A stretch of 64,000 nucleotides of DNA from Trileptium ribeirensis (lineage: Eukaryota > Nematoda > Enoplea > Enoplida > Thoracostomopsidae). The translations under genes and the position numbers were made by a program. How positions within the stretch are numbered: the first letter of the stretch is position 1; each line of letters starts with the position of its first letter. The notes under the pieces are model-generated. The model did not search any database. It was not told where the DNA came from and saw only the letters and a program-made list of their open reading frames with translations. Where the stretch lies: contig JASANE010000546.1 of assembly GCA_030248225.1 (NCBI GenBank), forward strand, positions 1-64,000, written 5' to 3'. Of this stretch, positions 12,185 to 22,367 are shown piece by piece.

Positions 12185-12745
12185 AATCAAACATGTCAAA
12201 TCTGTCGACAATTGCTTTGGATATCGTTCTTAAATTAGATTTGAAAGGATGCTTGGAGAAAATAAACTGGGTGAGAGTATGTGCAATTGGAAAGGTCTTA
12301 AATGGCCAAATAAATGTGACGAAAATAATAAAACCCTAGTTTATTGAGAAAATCTATTTTTCAAATTTGATTATTTAAACATGTCAAATCTGTCGACAAT
12401 TGCTTTGGATATCGCTCTTAAATTAGATTTGAAAGGATGCTTGGAGAAAATAAACTGGGTGAGAGTATGTGCAATTGGAAAGGTCTTAAATGGCCAAATA
12501 AATGTGACGAAAATAATAAAACCCAAGTTTATTGATAAAATCTATTTTTCAAATTTGGTTATTTAAACATGTCAAATCTGTCGACAAATGCCTTGGATAT
12601 GGTTCTTAAATTAGATTTGAAAGGATGCCTGGAGGAAATAAACTGGGTCAGAGTATGTGCAATTGGAAAGGTCTTAAATGGCCAAATAAATGTGACGAAA
12701 ATAATAAAACCCAAGTTTATTGAGAAAATCTATTTTTCAAATTTA
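12185..12745 (+). repeat. 188-bp tandem repeat, three copies
   Basis: Each unit contains ATGTCAAATCTGTCGACAA; these start at 12193, 12381 and 12569, an exact 188-bp period. Copies differ by few substitutions. An open frame of about 58-61 residues starting MSNLST is kept in copies 2 and 3; in copy 1 a TAG interrupts it. The open frame may simply be a by-product of the repeat. Located in the IR intron, on the strand opposite the gene. Confidence 0.85.
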
Positions 12746-13889
12746 CCAGGATTGATAAGCAAAGGAAACTCGCTAAAATACCCTAACAAAAATACGCAAA
12801 AACGTACTAAAATTGTGCAAAATTTAGGGTTTTATCATATAACTCAAATACGAACTGCAAACTAAAGAAAAATCCGTTGAGCTACAATTCAAGCTCTGAA
12901 CACCCCAGCCCAATATTTCCAACATAAAAGTCTAACCAAATCGAAAGATATAGCTGTGAATTTAGGGTCCTAGAAACGAATGAGAACATTTCCGCCGTTT
13001 GACCATGGAAGCCATCCAAAGAGATCTTTAGTAGAAATTCATAATTTGGCCTAGGTGATGGCTCTCGAATGGAGATTCTGTAAGGAATTATACCACGAAA
13101 CTAGACACGTGCGCCATCCAAAAGGTATAACCCGAACACCCCGGCAAAGCTTGCCTGCGGCCTGCTAAACTACTCGATTCCCTAGGACTACGTGCATCGC
13201 TGCCTCTTCCTTGAGAGTCGAGGAAACCGAGGTCGTATGGGCACCGTTCAGTAGGAAGCCGACGGTGCAGCTGGATAACCCGTCTTGACTATTTGAAGAG
13301 GTTTTTGGTTTTGTTTCGACGTAATGTTATCAAAAAATTTTCCATCTAATACATATGTACCTCTAACCACAGGTTTGATTTTGAACAGTTTATACATCTA
13401 ATTATAGCAAAACGCTTCCGTAGAGCACTGCAAACTAACGCAGCAGCAGGCTAAGAATTCGTAGTTGTTGTGCCATAGGCTTTTGAATCCAACGATTTTA
13501 ACAGATACATTTTACATTTAACATCTTACATGCAATCTAAACGATCATAGCCGCAGGACATAACAAAGACAAATATTAATATTTGCTTATTACTTAATAT
13601 AAGTAAACGACGACATGCGGATATCTGCCCTGCAGTTGTAACAGCATGAAAAATAGCTCCACAGCGGATAACTAAAAATAACAAAATTTCTGTAAAGTAC
13701 AGTAAAGAAAAAATGTACATCCAAATAAACAGGAAATTGGAAACTGTAAAGGTACCTTCACTTTCTAAATTGAAAGATATTACGTAAGAACCACGTTTTC
13801 ATCGCGATACACTTTTGACCGCTTCAACAGTGCGATCATATCCTAAAATTGAGCTGTAAATAAATTGAATCTAGGCAACAGCTGCTTAC

Positions 13890-14318
13890 CTCAAACCGAA
13901 ACGGCTCCATAAACCAAGCGATATGTGTCATTCTTGCGTACGATATTGGAACGATAAAATACGGATATTCGTTTAGGCTTTGCGGTAACGCTACTAGGTC
14001 ACCGGTTTGATAACCGTCAATTCCAGCAGGACGATATTGCTTGACCGTAATGTCGGCAGATCGGTTGACAATACTCCAGCTAACCGCTTGATCTTGAAGA
14101 TGGCGGTTTTGTGCTTTTGACAATGTCGAAGGAGATGTAATGTTTAACATGATATTGCTATATTTTGTAAGCATTCTTAGCATAATTACATTGCTTCCAG
14201 CTAAGCGACACGATTTTTTCTGAAAAGCGCATTTGTTTACATATGGTGGATACGGATAGCCAACAGCGTGCAGAACGGACGATATTGATAGTGATGCTTG
14301 AGCTCGGTGACCGATCAT
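13890..14318 (-). CDS. Ionotropic receptor-like channel, S1 exon
   Basis: Encodes 143 residues ending at the GAG/GTAAGC donor. The segment reads as the S1 half of an IR ligand-binding domain: YPYPPYVN near the start, ADITVKQYRP in the middle, EYPYFIVPIS, and a final HIAWFMEPFRFE directly before the first membrane helix, which is encoded by the next exon (8185-9174). The joined protein would be about 472 residues from this methionine. That is a compact IR without a long amino-terminal domain. The start is uncertain: a further upstream exon joined at an AAAATAG acceptor around 14323 cannot be excluded. Confidence 0.72.
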
Positions 14319-14795
14319 ATTCTATTTTAGGTACGAAGCAATATTTGACTATGTGTTACCACCACGTTTAAAACGATTTTATAAACTGTTTATACTGTAA
14401 TTAATATTAGTATTAGCACTAAAACGTATTTATAAAACACGTAGTGAAACATAAATTTTGAAAATTTGTTTCCAAAATTTTACATGAATAAACATATAAA
14501 TTTTACGTGTTACATCGCAGAATTACAAATGAGAATATGAGCTAGGCTCAGCTCTAAGAGGCCGACTCAACCCTGCCATAATATTAGAAGCGCCGAGTTG
14601 GTCCTCAAGCCTAGTTGTGTTTGACAAAGTTGAATCTAGTGGGACAATCTTGGTTCGCTTCTTAAAAACTATTTTTTAAAACAACAAACATTATATCAGG
14701 TGATGTTATAGCACAATAGTCTGCAAATAGCAAGAGCAACATAGAACACATGGTTTCGCCTCTTCAAAGCTCTAAAAGCGACTATAAAGTTTATT
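14319..14795. other. 5' flank of the IR-like gene
   Basis: AT-rich sequence upstream of the first recognised exon on the minus strand. I see no clear TATA/initiator pair and no further exon. Confidence 0.4.
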
Positions 14796-15253
14796 GAGCG
14801 GAGCTCGGCGAAGTCGAGCGAAGCGTTTTTATTTTCTGTCTGGGAGTAAAAAGGTCGATGTCCGTCCGTCTGTTCGTTCCTTCGGTCCGACGGATCTCAA
14901 GAACCACTGAACCGATTTTAAAAAAGTTTTTCTGTTTGAAAGCCTATCATATCAGAGTGTGCACCTGATATTTGGGATTAAAATTTTTGAGTGGTTAATT
15001 AGTAATTAGCTAATTTGTTAAGCTTATGCAGCTAAAATAGAGAATTTTGCAATATTTGTGTTATTTATTGAAATAGAATCGTTTCGATCAAACCATTATA
15101 GGTTTTTGGGTCGAAGAATTCAAATATAATATTTTTACCAATGATAGAGCCCTATGCCCTATGCAATATAGTTACAAGAACATAAAAATGAGTACATTCG
15201 TAATGCCACAGCCCAAGCTCCGCTCACAAATGTACTTCCACTACCGACTAGTA
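14796..15253 (+). repeat. Dispersed repeat, well-preserved copy (AGCTCCGCTCA family)
   Basis: Starts TTGAGCGGAGCTCGGCGAAG and ends with AGCTCCGCTCACAAATG, then ACTACCGACTAGT. TGAGCGGAGCT and AGCTCCGCTCA form an 11-bp terminal inverted repeat, although homology with the copy at 59817-60260 continues past it to ACTAGT. The interior is co-linear with that copy: TCTGTCTGGGAGTAAAAAGG, GGTCCGACGGATCTCAA, then TTAATTAG-type palindromes. It has no coding capacity, and no target-site duplication was clear. Confidence 0.75.
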
Positions 15254-15451
15254 TTTTTTGATGCTTTGTATATATTCTCTCTGAATATTAGCAGCTAACT
15301 TTTATTGTTGGGAGCCTGATAGCTAATTCTAGATTTGTTATCGGAAGGTGTGAACTGGGTAGAGCAAAAAGCTTTTCCCAATGAGCCTAGTCAGGCAAGA
15401 ACTTGAAAAACGTGGCTGTTTGCCACATATAACAAATATCTAGTAAACTTA

Positions 15452-16230
15452 TTGGCAGTGCCGGATCTTGGATATCCTACCTTTCACGGTAGAGGGATCC
15501 CGAGACTTCCGGGCCGCACTCCCTCCGCCCTACACGTCAAGGAGACCCTTACCCGCGCCCCCACCCCCGAACCCTCGAGGCGCCGTTCCCTCACTGCGGT
15601 GGCGCCGGAGTGTCCCCCCTCCCTAGCAGCTTCATCTATTCCCCTTCCGCATATCGTACACCTGTCCGACGCACCCCACCAATTTCTCTTCCGAGTCGGC
15701 GCAAACCTTCCCGAGGTGCCGTACACCCCGAGGCGCCGCACACCCCTGCGGAGCGCCGCATCCCCGATGGGTGGCCTCCAGATGTGTCGAACGCCCTGGG
15801 GCACCGAACACCGCCTCCGAGGCCCTGCACCCCTTACTCTACCTAGTGACCGCACCCAACCCTAGGCGCCACACCCCCGCCCGATGCGCCGCAGCCCCGG
15901 GCCCGCATCCTACCTCCGACGCGTAGCAGCCCTCTCCCACGCGTCGCAGCCCCTCGAGATTCTAGGTGCAGCACCTCTTCGAGGTGCAGCAGACACCCGA
16001 GATACCGGCCGCCTTGAAGTGCCACCCCTCTTCCACGGGGTGCCTCCCGCAGCACCCTCCCCCGAGATACAGCACATCCCTGAGATGCTACCAGCTTCGA
16101 GCGGCGGCATCACTCCCCTCGAGCACCACTTCCGCCCCCACCCTCTCCAACCCCCGAGGAATCGCCGCAAGGCACCGCCTGAATACCACCCATGAATCGA
16201 CGTGGATCCGCCATTGCTTCTAGGCCACTT
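15452..16230. repeat. GC-rich dispersed repeat array
   Basis: About 0.8 kb of C/G-rich degenerate tandem words (GAGGCGCCGCACACCCC, CGAGATACCGG and similar) in otherwise AT-rich DNA. Open frames exist on both strands and in several frames at once, as expected from low stop-codon density in GC-rich repeats. None has protein-like features. Same family as the segments at 2405, 3578, 17050 and 36248. Confidence 0.65.
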
Positions 16231-17141
16231 TGCCACATTCGTCCTGGTATTCCAAATCGTCGAGCTTGATGGGCTCTTCTGGTGGCTTTGCGTTCAGGAG
16301 TTGTTTGAAATGTTCTTTCTACGAAATGTTCTTTCCTGTGGAATTATTTGATCACGAATAATGTTGTATTTGGAGTGACGCACTGTTTCACTGATTGCTC
16401 CAGACGGGTTGGAGATTTCCCGGAACTTGCTGAACAATATTTTGTGGTCACCCACATGGTTCGAGTGATTAAGATTGTCAGCGACACGCGATTAGTAGGC
16501 ATCGGAATCCTTTTAAGGATGTTAACAACATGGCGGCTTAGAATCGGTCGCAGCTTGTCGTCGTTGTTTACTTTAGCCTGCTGGCCGGCATCAGCGAGGC
16601 TACCGTTTTTTGAGCGGACATGATCAGCACTTTGAGATTCCATCAGTATAATGTTTCGAATTTCATTCAAAACGACAGGAGTAGGAGTTGTTTCGGAGCT
16701 GAGAGTGTCACAAAGCGATTGCTACTAGAGAATCGGTACTTTGTCTAGTGTGTTGGCCTCAAGAACACATGACGCTTCTAGCCATCTGAAGGTTTTGACA
16801 GACCTTGTGGTAAGCAATTTATGCATCATTAACCTTAAGATGTTTGCACCTAGGGCCTGATTTTGTCACAGAGTCAATTCCGGCTCGTGACGTTTTGGCA
16901 TTGTCTATCCCGGTTTTGCTAAATAAAGCGCCCAGCCTAGCTAGGCCAGTACGTTTGTACTAGTCGGGTTTGGCCATGAATCTTTATGTTTAATAGACGG
17001 CGGTGGCCATTAGAGTGTATTTATTTAGCGCTACTTTACATGATACAAAATCATACATGCCGCAGCAGGGATTCAGGGCCATCCTCCTGAGGTCTCGCAC
17101 CCCGTCCCCAAGGCCCTGTTCTACCCCCTGAGGGTACCGCC
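16231..17141. other. Non-coding stretch, then GC-rich repeat at the insertion site
   Basis: 16231-17049 contains opposing open frames (16344-16670 and 16348-16623) that I do not recognise. 17050-17141 is another GC-rich repeat segment (ACCCCCTGAGGGTACC) and ends with CGCC, the target duplicated by the LTR retrotransposon. It continues at 36248. Confidence 0.45.
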
Positions 17142-18492
17142 TGTAACGATCTGTACCCTCAACTTTTCGCTGTTTGATAATATCGGGTCTCCTACCTTTT
17201 ATACACAAAATTGAATTATTTCTTACCTATAACCACTATAGGGCATAAACTATCGTGGCAACCATTCCGTGGGAAAATGAAGGTTTTGCGTCATCTGTTT
17301 ATTATGTGTACATTTATGTATGGGTTGTGTATCTTGTTTACTTTTAGGATACATTTCGTGTGTTTACGACTCCATAATTCATATGTATTTTTTGCATATG
17401 TGCGAACCTGTTTGTTTTGTCATTTCATGTGAATCGAGTGTAGTATGTGTAACTCAGCACAAATCATTTTCGTTTGTAAATTGGTTGTTTTGTGTATTAC
17501 ATATGAAGCGTGTGCATTATGTGTAATTGTTTGAAAATAGGATTAGTTTTGAGTTAAAAATTTTCCCAGCACATTACAATAGGATTTTTAAGAACTACAG
17601 AAATGGAGTTAAGGTGGACAGGGGGATGGCTTGGGCATAGGTGGATTTTGACGCCAAATACTATAGGGCACCCTGTAGATTATTCATACCAAATTTGGCA
17701 TCATTTGGCCCACCCGTTAAGGATTTACGGACCTAATCCCTCGGTAATTTCTGGCCTTAATAATTTTATTAATTCTCGGAATTATTAAGATTAAGAGAGT
17801 TTAAGATAATATAAAATTTTACAATTTGTTTGCCAGGGCTATAGTTTAGGTACCTATCGGATTTGAGTGTAAGCCCTGGGTGCCTTAACCATTACACTTA
17901 CATTAGCGGATATGTAGGTGTATCTCTGCTTGATTTTTACAAAATTTGTTGTGAGTTAGGGATTCCGTGAATTTCGTAAAAACTTATTCTCTAACACAAA
18001 AATTAAAATTTAAGTTTGAGAGAGAAGTCCATAATTCCAAGAATTTCTTGGGCTCAACTGTATAAACCGCGGGTTAGAGAATCTTCTAGGTTTCTGGTCC
18101 GCGATAAAACTTTATTTAAGCTCACGCGTGCTAAGCTTAGGCAGTTCATTGCCATTCGGTGTTGCAAGTTATACGCATAGAGTCGAGTTGTTCAATCTAT
18201 GTGGTTGTGTATCGTATATTGTGTGCTTATCCTGTACTTAATGTAAGTAAGTATATATTGTTTTTCATTGTATGAGATTGTGTTTACATGGTGTTTTGGG
18301 TTAGTAAAGACAAACTGGCATTAATAACTCGAAGAGAACCTGACTGGAATATATACTACCCATTTGGCTAGTAAATAAAAACCCCACCATCAAACAAAAT
18401 AAAAGCTGAGCTTAAAGTTGAAAATTGACTGTTGTTAGACAGTACCCAGATTGAGTATCCTTTAACATTAAACAGGACTCACGTGGGCTACA
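17142..18492 (+). repeat. 5' LTR
   Basis: Starts TGTAACGATCTGTACCCTC and ends GGGCTACA, giving the canonical TG...CA ends, and is 1351 bp long. Poly(A)-signal-like AATAAA words near 18373-18410 suggest the R/U5 part lies in the last 120 bp. It matches the 3' LTR throughout with scattered substitutions. Confidence 0.95.
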
Positions 18493-18495
18493 TTT

Positions 18496-18513
18496 TGGTG
18501 CCACAAGCCTGGA
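18496..18513 (+). promoter_or_regulatory. Primer-binding site
   Basis: TGGTGCCACAAGCCTGGA begins 3 nt after the LTR. Primer-binding sites of this class begin TGG, complementary to the CCA end of a tRNA. I cannot name the tRNA. Confidence 0.6.
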
Positions 18514-18711
18514 CGGAGGTACGCTCAAGTTTAAAAAAAATTTGAGCTAGATCTGGATAATCAGGATTCGGAGGCCTTTATTGACAAAGTCTATCGGCGA
18601 TATACAGGTGGCCCTCGCGAGTCAAAAATACGACAAAGTCGATTAATTCCCATAGAAATTCCGGGAGGTATTGAGAGGACATTATGTGGATCCCAAACCG
18701 AGAATCGTATC

Positions 18712-19505
18712 ATGGAAAATCGTTATGGATACCGAGCGATTGAGATCAAAAATATTCCATTATACAGTGGAAATTTTGGTGACGATTTTGAAGAGTGGCT
18801 AGGTACATTTGAGAGGATAGCCCTGGCGAACGAATGGAGCCATGGCGAAATGGCACGTCTGCTGCCTGCGTATTTACGTGATGAAGCTGCGCGGAAATGG
18901 GAAGCTCTCCCTCCGGGGATTCAGAACAGTTATGAGCTAGTTAGAGCATAGCTTAAGGAATATCTAATATCTAAAGAAACAGCAAACCAATATAGCATTC
19001 AGCTACGCACTAGGAGCCAAGGCCATAAGGAACCGGTGGAAATATATGCTAGGGACATTGAGCGTTTGGTGAGGAAGGCTTACCCAACCATAGACGCTGA
19101 CAGTAGAGATCGCGTCGCTATGGATAACTTCTTGAACGGACTTAAGAGTTCAATCAAGAGGTTCGTCATGACAATGAACCCTACTTCCATGCAGGCGGCC
19201 ATTTCTAGAGCATGCGAGCAAGAATGCTACGAACGAATGGATCAGCCTTCCCACTTCGATGGTCCTAGGGCCGACGCTTTGTATGCTGATAATAGGAAAA
19301 TCGAGGCTTCCAGTAACCTAGAGAGTAAGATGAATGACATGGTAAAATTGAATAAGGAATTGTTGCAAGCGGTGATCAGCTTAAACGATAAGACAGACGC
19401 GATGCCTCATAATTCAAATTTTGTGCAAAACCGATCTAGAATAACCACGATGGTCGGAAAATATGTGATTTTTGCAAACGACCTGGTCATATAAAATTTA
19501 ATTGC
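18712..19505 (+). pseudogene. gag: Gag: capsid domain and zinc knuckle, broken
   Basis: The first 80 codons hold the retrotransposon Gag signature (YSGNFGDDFEEWLGTFER, then ARLLPAYLRDEAARKW). A TAG at 18949-18951 interrupts the frame, which resumes and runs to 19494, including YARDIERLVRKAYP and a KMNDMVKLNKELLQAV coiled-coil stretch. A frameshift around 19430-19460 then separates it from a CCHC knuckle (C-x2-C-x4-H-x4-C, reading CDFCKRPGHIKFNC) at 19464-19505. Gag forms the particle and the knuckle binds genomic RNA. As it stands only truncated products could be made. Confidence 0.85.
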
Positions 19506-20338
19506 CCGCAAAGACGGCAAAGCATTTCACAAAGTCGACCCTTTCAAAATATGAATAGATGGCCCCTAATAGGACACCCCAACCATTTTGGCAATCCAGA
19601 CATTTGCAAGACAATATTTATCAAAGATCTATGTCTACTGCATGGAGAGCCCCAGCGGCTCAGTCAAATCAGTGCCAGAGCATAGCGGTCCGTTGACCCT
19701 GGCTCAACGACCGGCGTCATATGTCAAACCCACGAGCGGAGGCGGAACAGGTGGACGATTGAAAAGCCGAAGTGTTCAGATTGCGTGAACAAAATGAGAT
19801 GTTAGCTAACAGAATTATGGAAAGTGAAACTACACCTAAAGCCACACATTCAGCCATGCTGTGCCATTTCCCATATTTTCCACCATGCATCATTGGAGGT
19901 GGAACGACGGTAGTAATGACTTATCATGAATATGAAATTAAACCCAACATCGATGGAACCCCAATTACAGCCCCTAACTCAATGGAAACTTTAAGCGGGG
20001 AGTTATGGTCAGTTTACTGCTGGAAAAATTTTAACATGAGGCAATCAATTTATTGTACGGTTAGATTTGAGGAAAATTTTTGTTATCAAAGTTATTTAGC
20101 CAATTTTATAGAAGTATTTTTCTGTATATTCGAAATTCTGCGAACTTGGCGGGCTGTTAAAAATTTGGATTCTATTTTATTCTATCCTTGTTATAGAACC
20201 ATGGACGAAGATAATTCTCTCGCGATCCTTAATACAGATGAGTCAAACGGGGGTTCAACAGGACAAGCAGTACAGTCGGGCGCTTGATGGGTTCCACGCC
20301 GAGCATACCGGGACCGCAATACAATTGGATCTGGCGCA
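19506..20338 (+). other. Gag to Tudor linker, decayed coding
   Basis: Short open fragments (e.g. 19772-20287) in shifting frames, with no domain I can identify. A frame ending at 20287 carries a polar tail (DEDNSLAILNTDESNGG). It is probably the remains of one polyprotein stretch joining the Gag knuckle to the Tudor domain. Confidence 0.4.
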
Positions 20339-21024
20339 ATGGCCGTTATTGAAGCAGCTGAAAACCCAAAACGTATTTGGGTTTCCCTTGTTAGGGAAAA
20401 ATGCTACATGGACTTAATTAATGCCTCATGCCCCAAGTGGATGCACTGCTTACCCTACAAGAGGCTGAAGTATGGGTCAATAAACGAGTAATAGTTGTCA
20501 TGGCTGGCCAATGCTTAAGAGGTGACATCATTTCAATACCCACCCGGCGACAATACAAAGTATGGTTGGTCGATGTCGGTCGGGGTAACCTATGTGATCT
20601 TGACGAGATATTTGAGATGCCACGGCATCCAGTACTGGCAAACACACCGCCTCAAAGTTTCCCAGTGGAACTTAACAATGTGATGCCACCCCACGGCCAA
20701 ATGGAATTTGGGCCTTATGCATTCAGCTTTCTGCAACTCCTGGTGAACCAGGAAGTGCTACTTCATTTTATAGGACTAGGCGTTGGGGATTATCATAATG
20801 TTGATATGAATGTGGGATTACGTCATGGGGTTAGTGAAATGCTAGTGGCAAATTGTCAAGGGCAATTCGAAAATGCAGACAAGGCGAATCCACGACGGTT
20901 AAAATTATCCGTCATGTTGTCAGGAGACGATATCGAGGTCCTGCAGCAAAACCGTCGTGGGATGACAGATTATCACTGTCCGTCATATTACTCTTCGGGC
21001 ATTGTGGTACTGGTTGACGCTTGA
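20339..21024 (+). pseudogene. Extended Tudor (Tudor plus SN-like) domain inside the retroelement
   Basis: A first segment (from 20339) reads AAENPKRIWVSLVRE, the usual head of an extended Tudor domain. One frameshift near 20430-20470 separates it from 20428-21024, which continues with GQCLRGDIISIP, the barrel strand KVWLVDVGRGNLCDL, then a proline-rich PRHPVLANTPPQSFPVEL linker and a second strand-rich half (VNQEVLLHFIGLGVGDYHNV). This order matches eTud domains of germline Tudor proteins, where the aromatic-lined barrel binds symmetrically dimethylated arginine on PIWI proteins. Aromatic cage positions are only partly kept (W and V where F/Y are common). It lies between Gag and the NADAR domain, probably as part of one polyprotein. 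The domain call rests on pattern reading; the function in the element is inference. Confidence 0.72.
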
Positions 21025-21045
21025 CTGAATAGATAAGTTGGAATC

Positions 21046-22137
21046 CCACAGGCTGGGTTTTGTTTGGAATGTGGACATGAATGGTATCACATGCCACCCG
21101 CAAAAACCCCGGCTCCGATTTTGCAGGCATCGGAGTTGGTTGCGAATATAGAAAATTTGAAAAAGCCGACACGCGCCCAAACTAAAGGAGTGGATCGCAC
21201 GTTGTCTGAACCCGAGGTAAGAACTAGATCGAGATTCACACCTTACGATGGTGAAGGTTTTGATATTTTGACGAGAGAGATCTGTGTGAATGGTATGTAT
21301 GGGAGTGTGAGTAATATTCCCATATGGAAACCACATTCAAATATTTCAGGAATAAGTTGCCTCAACAAGAACCAATTTTCAGACAGATCCGGTGGCGTAT
21401 TGGCGTTCTTCGGTGGTGGTAATGTATTATCGAACCACTTTATGGTAAAGCTTAATATAGATGGTAAGTCCTTTAATTGTACTGAACAGTATTATCCATG
21501 TTGCCAATGCTGTTTCGCCGAGGACTTCGCAGCAGCTGCTGCCGTGTGTTCTGAGTTAGATCCGAAGAAACAAAAATCTGTTGTAAAGTCTTCAGCTGCA
21601 GTGCAAAGAAATAGGACTGCCTGGATAGCATCAGGCATAGCCTTTAAGATTATGTTTCATGCCAATTTAATAAAATTTCAAAGTTCCTTTATGATAAAGA
21701 AATTCCTCTTAGACACTGGGCATGAATATCTGGCTGAAGCGAGTTCTGACATGGTATGGGGTTGCGGGCTTACTGTTAACAATAAGGATGTCTGGAATAT
21801 TAAAAAGCATCCTGGCAAAAATTGGTTAGGAAAAATTTTAATGGTTATAAGATCAAAATTACAAATGCCAAAATATAATAAAATCCACATAGCCCAGAGT
21901 GGGGATAAAGACCCGGGATTGGGTGACTTCTGCGTTTATACCGGAAAAACTGTGTGTAAAGATAAAAATTATTTTGGGAAAACTATTCTAAAGTTTCAGA
22001 CTGCATCGCATTTAGACGGGTTCAAATCGCGGTGGACTTCAGGTACTAATAATGAAGTGGCAAAAGCGGTGAGTAGCCAAGGGTTGGTCGTTGAAGTACA
22101 CATTGGATCCCAATGGTATGTTCAGACAGTTTTTTAA
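21046..22137 (+). pseudogene. NADAR domain protein of the retroelement, fused towards protease
   Basis: An open stretch reading first a knuckle-like FCLECGHEWYH (C-x2-C-x5-H, final Cys missing), then about 100 linker residues, then a NADAR (YbiA-like) domain at about 21390-21880. Landmarks are VLSNHFMVKLNIDGKSF, NCTEQYY, EASSDMVWGCG, and the closing GKNWLGKILMVIRSKL. NADAR enzymes cleave N-glycosidic bonds of ADP-ribose-like substrates; characterised members act on riboflavin intermediates or remove ADP-ribose from guanine. The NC-x-EQ-x-Y and EAS...WG-x-G motifs are shared with the Polinton NADAR at 48423-48926. Downstream of the domain the frame runs into protease sequence. The domain itself contains no stop, although some motif positions (PCC in place of QS/QA) look mutated. 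Confidence 0.78.
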
Positions 22138-22257
22138 GCAAAGACATCCCGTACGATATAATTTTCGGAATAGATTTTATGATCAAATATAAATTTGTTG
22201 TGTATGTGGCTCACGGTGAATGTATCTTGGAAAACCAAGGTATTAAAATGTGAAAAC
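22138..22257 (+). pseudogene. Retropepsin C-terminal remnant
   Basis: In a shifted frame after the stop at 22137 the sequence reads PYDIIFGIDFMIKYKFVV. This is the conserved IL/IFG-x-DF segment of Ty3/gypsy aspartic proteases, which cleave the polyprotein. I could not find the DTG/DSG active-site motif upstream (21900-22137), so the protease is partly lost or too mutated to read. Confidence 0.6.
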
Positions 22258-22367
22258 CCCATACAGAGGATGAGAAATGGGTAGCAAATGTTACCAGTGC
22301 TTCCCATGATAATTCCACTTCAATTGCTTCTAAACAAAATCCAGCGGGCGATGTCAAAATTCCTAAC

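Larger units (their letters stand above)
9175..13889 (-). other. Intron of the IR-like gene, 4.7 kb
   Basis: On the minus strand it is bounded by a GTAAGC donor at 13884-13889 and a TTTCAG acceptor ending at 9175. It carries three separate tandem arrays (53-bp, 59-bp and 188-bp units, each listed separately). The intron phase (0) and the resulting protein junction fit the receptor family, which is the main support for it. Confidence 0.75.

Noticed and set aside
14796..15253. Helitron
   Set aside because: CTAGT at the 3' edge fits, but there is no 5' TC, the 11-bp inverted repeat is not a Helitron trait, and no insertion between A and T is shown.
15452..16236. Several 60-137 codon frames on both strands
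   Set aside because: They coexist in opposing frames in a GC-rich degenerate repeat with few stop codons; proline/arginine-rich noise.
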